12,566 nucleotides of DNA from Rubripirellula sp. (GTDB lineage: Bacteria; Planctomycetota; Planctomycetia; Pirellulales; Pirellulaceae). This document shows positions 1 through 7,287 of the stretch, one piece after another; position 1 is the first letter of the stretch; each line of letters opens with the position of its first letter. Position numbers and translations under genes: made by a program. The stretch is from NCBI GenBank assembly GCA_029287555.1, contig JARFQX010000168.1, positions 1 through 12,566 on the forward strand. The letters run 5' to 3'. Below the pieces are notes generated by a model, which saw nothing but the letters and a program-made list of their open reading frames with translations, made no database searches and was not told the origin of the DNA.

Positions 1-89
1 TTCTTAACCGCCGCTTCGTCCGCCGCGGCGGTGACGGCGGCAAAAAGAAAGGGAATCACGGTCAAAACCGATACTCGACATGGCAACAT
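1..89 (-). CDS. N-terminus of an exported protein (partial, runs off the window)
   Basis: An ATG at 89-87 on the minus strand opens a frame of 29 codons that is still open at base 1. The translation begins MLPCRVSVLTVIPFLFAAVT and continues AAADEAAVK. This is a typical signal peptide: a short basic start, a hydrophobic core at about residues 6-20 and a small-residue cleavage zone ending Ala-Ala-Ala before Asp-Glu. A good ribosome binding site, GGAGAGG (minus strand, 95-101), lies 5 bases before the ATG, one of the few strong ones in the window. The gene lies 85 bases downstream of the metallophosphoesterase on the same strand, so the two could share a transcript; no terminator-like hairpin was seen between them. 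The Cys at residue 4 is too early to be a lipobox. The function of the mature protein cannot be told from this fragment. Confidence 0.72.
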   Translation of the reverse strand, partial: MLPCRVSVLTVIPFLFAAVTAAADEAAVK

Positions 90-174
90 GAAAGCCTCTC
101 CGGGTCTTGGTTCGAATCTTGGTAGTCGATCTTGATACAAGGAAAGTTTGACCATCAGGCCGACGCACCGACGT

Positions 175-1824
175 CTAATTGGCTCCGCGGTCAACGCGAA
201 TCACTCGCTTGCTTGTGCAATTCCCGTCCCCTGACACCGCGCGCACCTCGATCAGGTGAGAACCAACGGGAAGGAGCGCCGGCAGCATACCGCGCCACAT
301 GTGCGGCGTGACGTGGGGCTTGGGCAGGTCGGTCCATGTGCGATCCGAAAGCGATTCCTCGCGTCGTTTTTCTCGCAGGAAAGCGGGGTCCGCAATCGTG
401 ATCCTCTCCATCGGCACCCACTCGCCCTTTCCGACTCGCATCGATACCTCAGTGGCCTGCGAACCGTTAAAGACATTGGCCATGACAACGGTGCTGACCA
501 ACGCCATCTGGTCGACCGCTTCGGGCGCGTAGACATTCATCTGGTAGTCGGCCGGTCGACTTGCTGCGCGAAACTCGAGCGAGTAGCGATGCCCGTCGAA
601 CTGCATGATGGTGTAGCCATTGGGACCGCCGTCACTCATCGTCGCGTGCGGGATGCCTCGCTCGTCCTTTTGACCACGCCACCAACTACCACAGACGGTC
701 ACATTCACAATGTGGTGGTGAGGTTTCGGTCCCCGCCACCCGTCCGCTTTGTCGATCAGCCGGTGTTCCATGTAGTGCGTGTGGGCGGAAATCGAGACGG
801 TGGCGGGACGCTTCTCAATCAAGCGATAAAGCTCTTGCCGGTCCTGCACATCGGTCAAGGGGATGTGCATCATCAGCACAACGAGTTGATCCTCGGGAAT
901 CAACTCCAAATCGCGTCGGATGAACGCCATCTGGCTTTCTCCCAGGCCACCGTGATAGTGGGCGTTCTCGCCGTCTTTGGCGCCGTACCACGTCACGTCA
1001 TCGAGGACCAGAAAATGGGCGGGACCGTAGTCGAAGGAGTAGTAGGGCGGCCCATAGATCCGTTCGAACGTTTCGTCACTCAGCGCATCGTTAGGTGCGT
1101 CGAGATTCAAATCGTGGTTGCCGATCACGTTGTACCAGGGGATTCCGATCAAGGCGATCGCCTGATTCAACGGTTCCATGACGGACAAGTCATCAAACAC
1201 GATGTCGCCAAGGGTGACACCGAACGCAGCGTCATGAGCAATCTCGGCGATGATCTGTTCAATCACGTCATGGGCAATGTACTCGACCTCGGCCAGGTCG
1301 CGCGGCTGCGGATCCCCGAACATGATCGCCTTAAACCGTTCCGGCTCCGGCCGACGTCGGAGCGGAAAGTCAATTGACTCCGGCAACGGTCCCGTGGGTT
1401 CGACGCCGGCAAACTTGGCCGTGGCGGGCGAGCCAGCCGGCTTGTGGATGTAATGGAACTGCGGCAGGTTGTCTTTGCTCAGCGGCGTCATCCAATCGCG
1501 CGGCTTGATCACAAACACGATTTCGTCGTCGTCGACCGGAAGCGAGTATCTGCCCTCGGCATCGGTCAACACAATCGACTCCCCGTTGCTGACGCGGATG
1601 CCGGCGATTCCCGCTTCCTCCGGATCGCGGCGGCGATTGTTGTTCACATCCTCGTAGACCACGCCCTTGGCAGTCGCCGACTTCGCGGCATGGCGATCGT
1701 GCCCCGCCGAGTGCTCATGCGGCCCGTGGGCCGAGACACTGGAAAGAAACGAGGCGTTGGAAAGAAAGCCGAGCAATAACCAAGGCGATAGCCAGGAATT
1801 TAGCCGGTACTTCGATCGGTTCAT
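175..1824 (-). CDS. Secreted calcineurin-like metallophosphoesterase with N- and C-terminal accessory domains
   Basis: Predicted 549-aa exported metal-dependent phosphoesterase. Residues 1-32 form a signal peptide (hydrophobic core LSPWLLLGF, likely cleavage after SVSA). A His-rich stretch follows (HGPHEHSAGHDRHA, about 33-46). Residues about 53-110 resemble the SdrD-B-like/MetallophosN beta domain (GVVYEDVNNNRRRDPEEAGI, then TDAEGRYSLP). The catalytic domain starts near 164: GDPQ (Asp171), LGDIVFDD (Asp207), GNHD (236-238), MMHIPL (His320) and SAHTH (His348, His350) are the metal-ligand motifs. The Asp-Pro-Gln replacing Asp-x-His is, as I recall, common in this subfamily. The remainder resembles the MetallophosC domain. 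The substrate is unknown; family members act on phosphomonoesters or diesters, and a periplasmic phosphate-scavenging or cell-surface role is only inferred. The start could be TTG at 1833; the ATG at 1824 is preferred. Neither has a clear ribosome binding site. Confidence 0.9.
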   Translation of the reverse strand: MNRSKYRLNSWLSPWLLLGFLSNASFLSSVSAHGPHEHSAGHDRHAAKSATAKGVVYEDVNNNRRRDPEEAGIAGIRVSNGESIVLTDAEGRYSLPVDDDEIVFVIKPRDWMTPLSKDNLPQFHYIHKPAGSPATAKFAGVEPTGPLPESIDFPLRRRPEPERFKAIMFGDPQPRDLAEVEYIAHDVIEQIIAEIAHDAAFGVTLGDIVFDDLSVMEPLNQAIALIGIPWYNVIGNHDLNLDAPNDALSDETFERIYGPPYYSFDYGPAHFLVLDDVTWYGAKDGENAHYHGGLGESQMAFIRRDLELIPEDQLVVLMMHIPLTDVQDRQELYRLIEKRPATVSISAHTHYMEHRLIDKADGWRGPKPHHHIVNVTVCGSWWRGQKDERGIPHATMSDGGPNGYTIMQFDGHRYSLEFRAASRPADYQMNVYAPEAVDQMALVSTVVMANVFNGSQATEVSMRVGKGEWVPMERITIADPAFLREKRREESLSDRTWTDLPKPHVTPHMWRGMLPALLPVGSHLIEVRAVSGDGNCTSKRVIRVDRGAN

Positions 1825-2022
1825 GGCAAACAAATCTAGTCAGTCAAGGGTCGACCCGACCATCCAGTCAGGACGGTCAACGGTGGGACATTGGGAAGGC
1901 GGAATACGGCGGAGGGGTAACCGGTTTCAGCCCCCAAGTGTAATCGATCGAGAGTTTACTCCGAGCGGTTTCGGAATACAGGTCCGCGTCCGCGGAACGA
2001 TTCCCCGCCGATCCCAAAACCT

Positions 2023-3081
2023 TCATCCGCCAAAACGGCGGGCACCCCAGAGTTGATTCCGACTTGGCGGGACCAATCCAGGCTGGCTTGGATTGCGGTA
2101 GAGGAGTTCGTGGACCCAATCCCGGTTACGATCCAGCAACTCCGATTCAAACCGCCGGTCCCGCTCGTAGTGCCAATCGCGGTGATCCGGGACAAGGTCT
2201 TCGTGGTAAGGCCAGGGATCAAAAGGCTCGTAACCAAGCGCGTCGATGAGCTTGGACGAGTCAAGGGTAACGTTGCCGGCCCGAGGTGGCACCGGCCCCG
2301 CATCGAGCCGGGGGCAACCCTTGAGCAGATCGGGAGAAAACCCACCCACGACATTAACGATCTGGGCAATCTCGAACAGACTCAATTGACGTGGTCCCCC
2401 CGCGTGATAGATCCCGCTTCGATGGCAAGTCATCAACTCGTGAAATAGTCGATTCATGCAATCGGTGTACTTCGGCGTTCGCACCTCGTCAAAGTAGAGC
2501 GTCGCCGGTTTGTTTTGCTTGAAACGTGAGGCGATCCAGTCGATCGCTCCGGCGTGCCCGTTGAAGCTGATCCCCATCGGCAGCGAGATGCGAAGGGTGC
2601 AGGCTTCCGGCGTTACGCGGGACACGATCCGCTCCGCCTCAACCATGGTGGCCCCGTAGACCGTAACCGGATCGGTTGGATCCGTTTCCACGTACTTACC
2701 CTCTTTGCGCCCGGCAAAAACAAGATCAATCGAGAGGTGAATGACCCTGGCGCCGTGCCGCCGGGCCCGCCGCATTACATTCTCGGTGCTGACCACGTTG
2801 ACGCGTCGAGCCATGGCCGGGTCCAACTCGCACGACTTAAGGCGACAACTGCCAGCAGAATTGAGCACGCTGGCGAAACGGTACTCGTCCCACAGTCGCC
2901 GCAACGAAGCCTCGTCCTGGAGATCACAGGCGACAATCCCCTCTCCCTTCAATGGCCACATCGAAGGCTGGCGAACCCCGACCACCCTTTCGCCATACCG
3001 AGCGCGAAAGTAATGAAAGGCATTGTACCCAGGCACGCCTGCGATACCTGTGACCAACATCGGAAGGGGTGGCTGAATCAT
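2023..3081 (-). CDS. Extended short-chain dehydrogenase, RmlD / NAD-dependent epimerase type, with atypical active site
   Basis: A 352-aa protein of the RmlD-like (dTDP-4-dehydrorhamnose reductase / sugar-nucleotide epimerase) family. The Rossmann motif is at the N-terminus (LVTGIAGVPG, residues 9-18). A family-typical strand HLSIDLVFAG follows at 115-124, where RmlD has STDYVF. The active-site segment VYGATMVEAE (141-150) lines up with the family YGxTKxxxE, but the catalytic Lys of YxxxK is Met146. The codon is ATG in the given sequence. The C-terminal half contains substrate-domain features (LSLFEIAQIV, 233-242) and ends in a charged, aromatic-rich tail of about 60 residues. The enzyme may therefore be catalytically altered, or a binding/scaffold protein. 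Likely substrate is a nucleotide sugar, but nothing here identifies which. Start ATG 3081 versus ATG 3060 (residue 8) is undecided; neither has a strong ribosome binding site. There are 198 bases between this stop and the phosphoesterase start. Confidence 0.85.
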   Translation of the reverse strand: MIQPPLPMLVTGIAGVPGYNAFHYFRARYGERVVGVRQPSMWPLKGEGIVACDLQDEASLRRLWDEYRFASVLNSAGSCRLKSCELDPAMARRVNVVSTENVMRRARRHGARVIHLSIDLVFAGRKEGKYVETDPTDPVTVYGATMVEAERIVSRVTPEACTLRISLPMGISFNGHAGAIDWIASRFKQNKPATLYFDEVRTPKYTDCMNRLFHELMTCHRSGIYHAGGPRQLSLFEIAQIVNVVGGFSPDLLKGCPRLDAGPVPPRAGNVTLDSSKLIDALGYEPFDPWPYHEDLVPDHRDWHYERDRRFESELLDRNRDWVHELLYRNPSQPGLVPPSRNQLWGARRFGG

Positions 3082-3131
3082 CGGCGATCTATCTTCGGGA
3101 ATTGACGCATCGCGTCGAGCGGGATCCCGTC

Positions 3132-3171
3132 AAAGGGCGACATTTCAAAAGGCGACATTTCAAAAGGCGAC
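3132..3171. repeat. 15-base tandem repeat, about 2.7 copies
   Basis: Unit AAAAGGCGACATTTC: copy 1 at 3132-3146 (one mismatch, AAAGGGCGACATTTC), copy 2 at 3147-3161, and a partial third copy AAAAGGCGAC at 3162-3171. Because the period is a multiple of three, the minus strand reads as a repeated Met-Ser-Pro-Phe-Glu, but there is no gene context for it. Confidence 0.9.
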
Positions 3172-3190
3172 GCCGAGAGCGGGTACCGCC

Positions 3191-3250
3191 CCAGCGAACC
3201 AGCGACCCGAGACCAGCGAACCAGCGAACCAGCGAACCAGCGACCCGAGA
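3191..3250. repeat. 8-base tandem repeat CCAGCGAA/C with a 22-base higher-order unit
   Basis: The octamer CCAGCGAA or its variant CCAGCGAC occurs six times (3191, 3199, 3213, 3221, 3229, 3237). Each CCAGCGAC is followed by CCGAGA, giving a 22-base composite unit at 3191-3212 and 3229-3250. An 8-base period keeps all three frames open over short distances and yields Trp-Phe-Ala-Gly-Ser-Leu-Val-Arg-type artefact peptides on the minus strand. This looks like slippage-generated intergenic DNA. Confidence 0.9.
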
Positions 3251-3453
3251 CCCGTTGAATGCCCCCCGGGGCCATTCCCTCGGCCGCCTGCTCGGACTCC
3301 AGGACCGTTTGTTCGAGACGATTGTTGTAACCGGGGCAACCGGAAGGAGAGAAGACCAAGCCACCGGCCGTCGACGGGCGTTTTGGCTCGTCGGAGGAAT
3401 GCCACGAGGTATGGATTGAATAGCCAGTTTTCAGTTTTAACGGTAGCAGTACG

Positions 3454-4182
3454 ATGAATGACCCATCCACTGATCGCTCGACGCCCAAGCGACGCAAAGA
3501 AAAGCGGTTCCAAGTCGAATCCGAACGACTTCGCTGTCGGACCACCTCCGACGAACCGGGCAATGACCACGTTTCCGAGGGAATTACCGTCGACATCTCC
3601 CCATCGGGCATGCGAGTGCTGACGCAGGGCGATTTCCAGAGCGGACAACCAATCCGGACGGAATTGCTCACCAATCGCAGCCACGGAATCTACCGGGGAA
3701 ACATCCGACGGGTCGAGCCTTGGGTGGGGGGCCAGGTGATCCTCGGCTGCAGTCTCCGGGACACGATCCCCAAGCGAGTCCTGCACGAACTCGCGTCGGA
3801 AGGGATCATCAATCGTCGCAACGACGGTCGCTTCAGTATCTCGCATCCGGCCAAGGTTAGCTGGCCCTTGTCCGCCGACGAGCTCGACGTCGAACTGCAG
3901 GATTACTCTTCGGGTGGAATGAAGGTTCGCTCCTGCATCCCGATTCCCGCTAACGTACGACTGCGTTTCCGATTCCAATCGAGCGGGCAAGAAGTGATTG
4001 TCGAATCCAAGCTTGCCTGGGCTCACCATTTCGACGGAGATTGGGTGTCGGGCGTGACGTTTACTCAACGCGATGCGCCTTCCGTTATGGCAGAAACTCT
4101 CGCCAACGAGCCATTGGCTGGCGGTTCGTCGGCAACAAGCTCCACCAAGCTTCGGCAATTGTTGGCGATGCTTACGTTGTAA
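3454..4182 (+). CDS. Tandem PilZ-domain protein (probable cyclic-di-GMP receptor)
   Basis: A 242-aa soluble protein with two PilZ-like modules. Module 1 has the RxxxR motif at Arg14-Arg18 (RRKEKRF) and DxSxxG at Asp47-Ser49-Gly52 (VDISPSGMRV). Module 2 has RxxxR at Arg122-Arg126 (RRNDGRF) and DxSxxG at Asp150-Ser152-Gly155 (QDYSSGGMKVRS). Both therefore keep the residues that bind cyclic di-GMP in known PilZ proteins. No signal peptide, membrane span or fused output domain is visible; the last 35 residues (Ala/Ser/Thr-rich) are probably flexible. The role is likely to sense the second messenger and act on motility, adhesion or exopolysaccharide partners, which are not encoded nearby. The gene stands alone on the plus strand, divergent from the dehydrogenase and convergent with the ABC operon. 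The ATG at 3454 lacks a clear ribosome binding site. Confidence 0.88.
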   Translation: MNDPSTDRSTPKRRKEKRFQVESERLRCRTTSDEPGNDHVSEGITVDISPSGMRVLTQGDFQSGQPIRTELLTNRSHGIYRGNIRRVEPWVGGQVILGCSLRDTIPKRVLHELASEGIINRRNDGRFSISHPAKVSWPLSADELDVELQDYSSGGMKVRSCIPIPANVRLRFRFQSSGQEVIVESKLAWAHHFDGDWVSGVTFTQRDAPSVMAETLANEPLAGGSSATSSTKLRQLLAMLTL

Positions 4183-4270
4183 GCCGTCTTTGTAAACGTT
4201 TGGTGATATCGATGTGATGCCGGAACGCGAGGGCTCCGACTTCTCGCAAGTTGGGCGTTCAATCACGAAA

Positions 4271-4297
4271 CGTCAAAGCAGACGAAGCGTCAAAGCA
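4271..4297. repeat. Pair of 10-base direct repeats between convergent genes
   Basis: CGTCAAAGCA occurs at 4271-4280 and 4288-4297, 17 bases apart start to start, in the 126-base gap between the convergent PilZ and permease genes. No hairpin or T-tract that would make a convincing terminator was seen in this gap. Confidence 0.6.
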
Positions 4298-4308
4298 CAG
4301 GTTTGTTG

Positions 4309-6456
4309 TCAGGGCGACGGTGCTTGCGTCGTCCGCTGGCCCCGCGTTGACAACCAAACCAGCGCGGCCCCCATGGCAACCATCATCCCCGCGATGGCAA
4401 GCCAGTGTGGCGGCAAATGCGCCTGGTTGTCGAAGCCTTCGCCCAGAAAATTCAGCTTCTCGGCGTAGTACAGCACCAAGTTCAGCAGCCCGTTGTGAAC
4501 AAAGTGGATGATCATCCCGGGCAACACACTGCCGCTTCGGTAGGCCACCCAACCGATGATCAACCCCATCAGCGTTGAGGGAATGAAGCGTTCAAGCAGC
4601 AGCGCATTTCCGGTCAGCACGTGGAACAATCCGAAGAGCGACGCGGTAATCAGAATGGTCCGCGTGGGCGTCAGCGCATCCTCGAGTGCCGAGAACAGGT
4701 AGCCCCGAAAACAGAGCTCTTCGATGACCGCCGGCGTGAGGGCGAAAACCGCTAAGAGCAGCCAAGGAGACGCCTGCCGCATCTTTTCGATCATTTGCTG
4801 CGCCTGGCTGATCTGATCTTCACCGAGCCCGCCAATCCCAATGGCATCAGCAACGACGAAAGCTTCATGCGCTATCGTCCAACTGCCCAGACCAAGCAGC
4901 ACCGCCCCCAGATAACAAACCGCACGAACACGGTGGACTCGATAGGTACTGAGCAAGCGATTGCGACCGAGGTACGCGGCCAGCAGCGGTACCAGCCCGA
5001 AGGTAAAGATCAGCGCCGCCGCATTGAACAACAACTGGGCTTCGACTGAAACGACCTCGCTGAAATGCTGCAGGAACTTCATCAGGCCGTTGGAGACGAC
5101 AAAATAAATGGGTACCAGCAAGGCCAACATCAAGGCTGCCGATTGCGGGCTGGGATGACTCGAAGCGAGGCGAGGCCGATGGAACAGCGAACCAATCGAC
5201 TTTTCGCTCGTCCGCGTCACCGCATCGCTGCCGAATAGTTTCGCCGCAATCGAAAGTGCCGCCGCCGCGTACGCAATCGTGCTGACCACCGCGGCGAGCG
5301 CTCCGGCTGGATCGACGGATCCCGACAGCACATCACGGGCCAGCAGCACGATGTTGACCAACGGAACAATCGCCATCGCACCGGATAGGGTCGCCCCCGG
5401 CATCAAGGACAACATTGCCGGAGTCAAAGACAGCAACATGACGGGAATCAAGTACGCCTGAGCCTCTTTGAAGGAACGCGCGAAGCTGGTCAGGGAAAGC
5501 AGCAGGGCCGAAAAGAAGCCGCTGAAGAGAACCAGCAATCCCAGGATTCGTAAGATGGCAATCCAAGGGACTCCCGCGTCACCGGTCAGGATCCCCAATA
5601 GTCCGCCCGCCCAAAGGGTTGTGAACATCCCAACCAGATTTGCCAGGGCGGTAAACAGGGCAACGACCACGACCGCAAAGTACTTGGCGATCAACACGTA
5701 GCCGCGTGGCACGGGCGACGCCATCACCGATTCCATCGTGCCCCGCTCGCGCTCGCCCGCGGTCAGGTCGATTGCCGGATAAACCGCTCCGGTAATCGTC
5801 ATCAAGACCAACACGAGAGGCACGATGGTTGCCAACATGTCCCCTTTTTTCGCCTCGCCAACGTCCTCGACTTTGACGATGACCGGAGGCGGATAGCCGG
5901 GTAATGCACGGCGCACCACAATTTGCGCATCGGCCAACTCCAGCCACTGCAATCGTTCCACCAGCACCCGTCGGGCCGCCTCGCTGGTAGTGTCGCCTCG
6001 ATACGAATAGATCGTCGCCGTTGGCGTCCGCGTGCCGGGTCGATCAATCTTGACACCGATATCCACTTCGTTGCGGGCGACTGCTTGCTCGGCTGTCCCG
6101 TCGGCGGCGACGGTGACGAGGAACTTGGCGAGGCGATCGCCACTACTTTGCCGAATCGCCTGGGGCGGTACGCTGCGAGGGTCGCCCAGCCAAGCATCCA
6201 ATTGACTCGCTTCGCCATCGGATGCCACACAAACCGTGTAGCCGCTGGTCGCGGCGCTCGAAGCGAGCAGGAACCGATTGAGCGCCATGCTCAGGATTGG
6301 ATAGACGAGCAATGGCATCAGCAACAGCGTGACGATCGTCCGACGATCGCGAATCGTCTCTTTCAACTCTTTCTGAAACAGCCGCACCAGCCGGCTCCAG
6401 GGGAATTGCCGGTGATGTCGCCTTGCCTCATGCTTCGACGGAGTTGCCTCTGCCAC
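4309..6456 (-). CDS. ABC-2 type permease fused to a CPBP (Abi/CAAX) intramembrane protease
   Basis: A 715-aa polytopic membrane protein. Residues 1-410 are an ABC-2/NatB-like permease: cytoplasmic N-terminus ending FQKELKETIRDRR (28-39), a first span at about 41-60, a large extracytoplasmic loop (70-205), the ABC-2 signature GERERGTMESVMASPVPR (234-251), then several spans. Residues about 440-700 carry further spans and a CPBP domain with all its motifs: EExxxR (Glu579-Glu580-Arg584), FxxxH (Phe608-His612) and HxxxN (His651-Asn655). The GTG start at 6456 is preceded by GGAG at 8 bases, and the ATPase stop sits inside that leader (4-base gap), implying translational coupling. With the ATPase it would form an exporter; its cargo is unknown. 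The protease half may process the cargo or protect against it, which is inferred. Fusions of this kind are, to my knowledge, known in planctomycetes. Confidence 0.92.
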   Translation of the reverse strand: MAEATPSKHEARRHHRQFPWSRLVRLFQKELKETIRDRRTIVTLLLMPLLVYPILSMALNRFLLASSAATSGYTVCVASDGEASQLDAWLGDPRSVPPQAIRQSSGDRLAKFLVTVAADGTAEQAVARNEVDIGVKIDRPGTRTPTATIYSYRGDTTSEAARRVLVERLQWLELADAQIVVRRALPGYPPPVIVKVEDVGEAKKGDMLATIVPLVLVLMTITGAVYPAIDLTAGERERGTMESVMASPVPRGYVLIAKYFAVVVVALFTALANLVGMFTTLWAGGLLGILTGDAGVPWIAILRILGLLVLFSGFFSALLLSLTSFARSFKEAQAYLIPVMLLSLTPAMLSLMPGATLSGAMAIVPLVNIVLLARDVLSGSVDPAGALAAVVSTIAYAAAALSIAAKLFGSDAVTRTSEKSIGSLFHRPRLASSHPSPQSAALMLALLVPIYFVVSNGLMKFLQHFSEVVSVEAQLLFNAAALIFTFGLVPLLAAYLGRNRLLSTYRVHRVRAVCYLGAVLLGLGSWTIAHEAFVVADAIGIGGLGEDQISQAQQMIEKMRQASPWLLLAVFALTPAVIEELCFRGYLFSALEDALTPTRTILITASLFGLFHVLTGNALLLERFIPSTLMGLIIGWVAYRSGSVLPGMIIHFVHNGLLNLVLYYAEKLNFLGEGFDNQAHLPPHWLAIAGMMVAMGAALVWLSTRGQRTTQAPSP

Positions 6457-6460
6457 GTGC

Positions 6461-7189
6461 TCAACTCCGCATCAAGTCGACGAACATTTCGACCAAGTGT
6501 TCACAACCGCTCGACCTTTGCAATTCGGCGAGCGTTCCCTCGTGCGTCAACCGACCGCGATGCAGCAACCCGAATCGATCGCAGAGACGTTCCGCTTCAT
6601 CCAAGCGATGCGTGCAAACAACGACCGCCTTGCCAAGCTCGCGGAGGTGTTCAATGTAGTCAAAGATCGTCTGTACGCCGACCACATCGAGCCCCCTTGT
6701 CGGTTCGTCGAGCAGCATCACGGGGGGGTCGTGAATCAATCCGCGCACTAGGGTCACGCGTTGACGCTGGCCGGTGCTCAACGTTCCGGCGCGGCGATCG
6801 AGCAAATCCGAGATCGACATCACTCGCGCCAATTCCTCCGAGCGGGTCTCGGCGATTTGCGGATCCACCCCATAGAGATCCCCAAAGTAGAGCAACATCT
6901 CACGGACGCTCAGCCAAGGATAAACGCCGTCACTTGCCGATACGAATCCCAATCGAGATTTGACGGCGATCGGATCATTGGCCGTCCGCACACCGTTGAC
7001 CTCGGCATACCCCGAGTCGGGAACCAACAATCCCAAAATCATTCTCAACGTCGTCGTCTTCCCGGCGCCGTTGGGTCCAAGTAGACCGTAGACTTCGCTG
7101 GCTCGAACTTGAAATGAAAGTCTGTCGACGGCGCAGACGGTCCCTTCGTCCAGCGGAAAAGTCTTGGTCAGCGAGTCGACGATTAGCAT
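6461..7189 (-). CDS. ABC transporter ATP-binding protein, NatA-like
   Basis: A 242-aa ABC ATPase that would power the permease encoded 4 bases downstream. Visible motifs are Walker A GPNGAGKT (residues 38-45), signature LSTGQ (137-141, Thr in place of the usual Gly), Walker B VMLLDEP (157-163), D-loop GLD (166-168) and switch His194 (VCTHRLDEAERL). The Q-loop region reads GFVSASDGVYPWLS, so the usual glutamine is not obvious; NatA-type exporters are often variable here. The length is normal for a single-domain ATPase, and the C-terminus has no extra domain. The ATG at 7189 has no clear ribosome binding site. It is the first gene of the two-gene operon; 98 bases separate it from the pterin gene upstream, so co-transcription with that cluster is possible but not shown. 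Confidence 0.93.
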   Translation of the reverse strand: MLIVDSLTKTFPLDEGTVCAVDRLSFQVRASEVYGLLGPNGAGKTTTLRMILGLLVPDSGYAEVNGVRTANDPIAVKSRLGFVSASDGVYPWLSVREMLLYFGDLYGVDPQIAETRSEELARVMSISDLLDRRAGTLSTGQRQRVTLVRGLIHDPPVMLLDEPTRGLDVVGVQTIFDYIEHLRELGKAVVVCTHRLDEAERLCDRFGLLHRGRLTHEGTLAELQRSSGCEHLVEMFVDLMRS

Positions 7190-7287
7190 GCTGGATTGGT
7201 ACGTTCGGACCGGGACATAATCATGGGGACCAGATTGCCGTCAGTTGCGGCACGGCGCCGCTGATGCGTTGCCGACGCTGCAACAAT

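Larger units (their letters stand above)
3082..3453. other. Gene-free spacer between divergent SDR and PilZ genes
   Basis: This 372-base stretch separates the minus-strand dehydrogenase from the plus-strand PilZ gene. Its left half holds two short tandem-repeat tracts (3132-3171 and 3191-3250). The right half (3251-3453) has no credible gene on either strand. Several frames are open through it, but their products are just translations of the repeats. The base composition becomes AT-richer just before the PilZ start (about 3410-3445), where a promoter would be expected, but I could not assign -35/-10 elements with confidence. Confidence 0.7.

Noticed and set aside
256..1377. Long plus-strand frame (373 codons) opposite the phosphoesterase
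   Set aside because: It is antisense to a gene with clear catalytic motifs; its translation has no domain or signal and is typical of the open antisense frames in GC-rich DNA.
3191..3250. Possible CRISPR array
   Set aside because: Units of 8 bases run head to tail without unique spacers of CRISPR length, and no cas genes are present.
3160..4266. Minus-strand frame of 368 codons opposite the PilZ gene
   Set aside because: It lies over the two complete PilZ modules and ends in the tandem repeats; no protein family is recognisable.
5923..6963. Plus-strand frame of 346 codons across the ABC operon
   Set aside because: It is antisense to the permease start and the ATPase, both with full motif sets; the product is Arg/Ser/Pro-rich with no domain.
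7190..7287. Riboswitch or terminator between the pterin and ATPase genes
   Set aside because: I found no preQ1-, THF- or other riboswitch-like architecture and no stem followed by a T-tract in these 98 bases.
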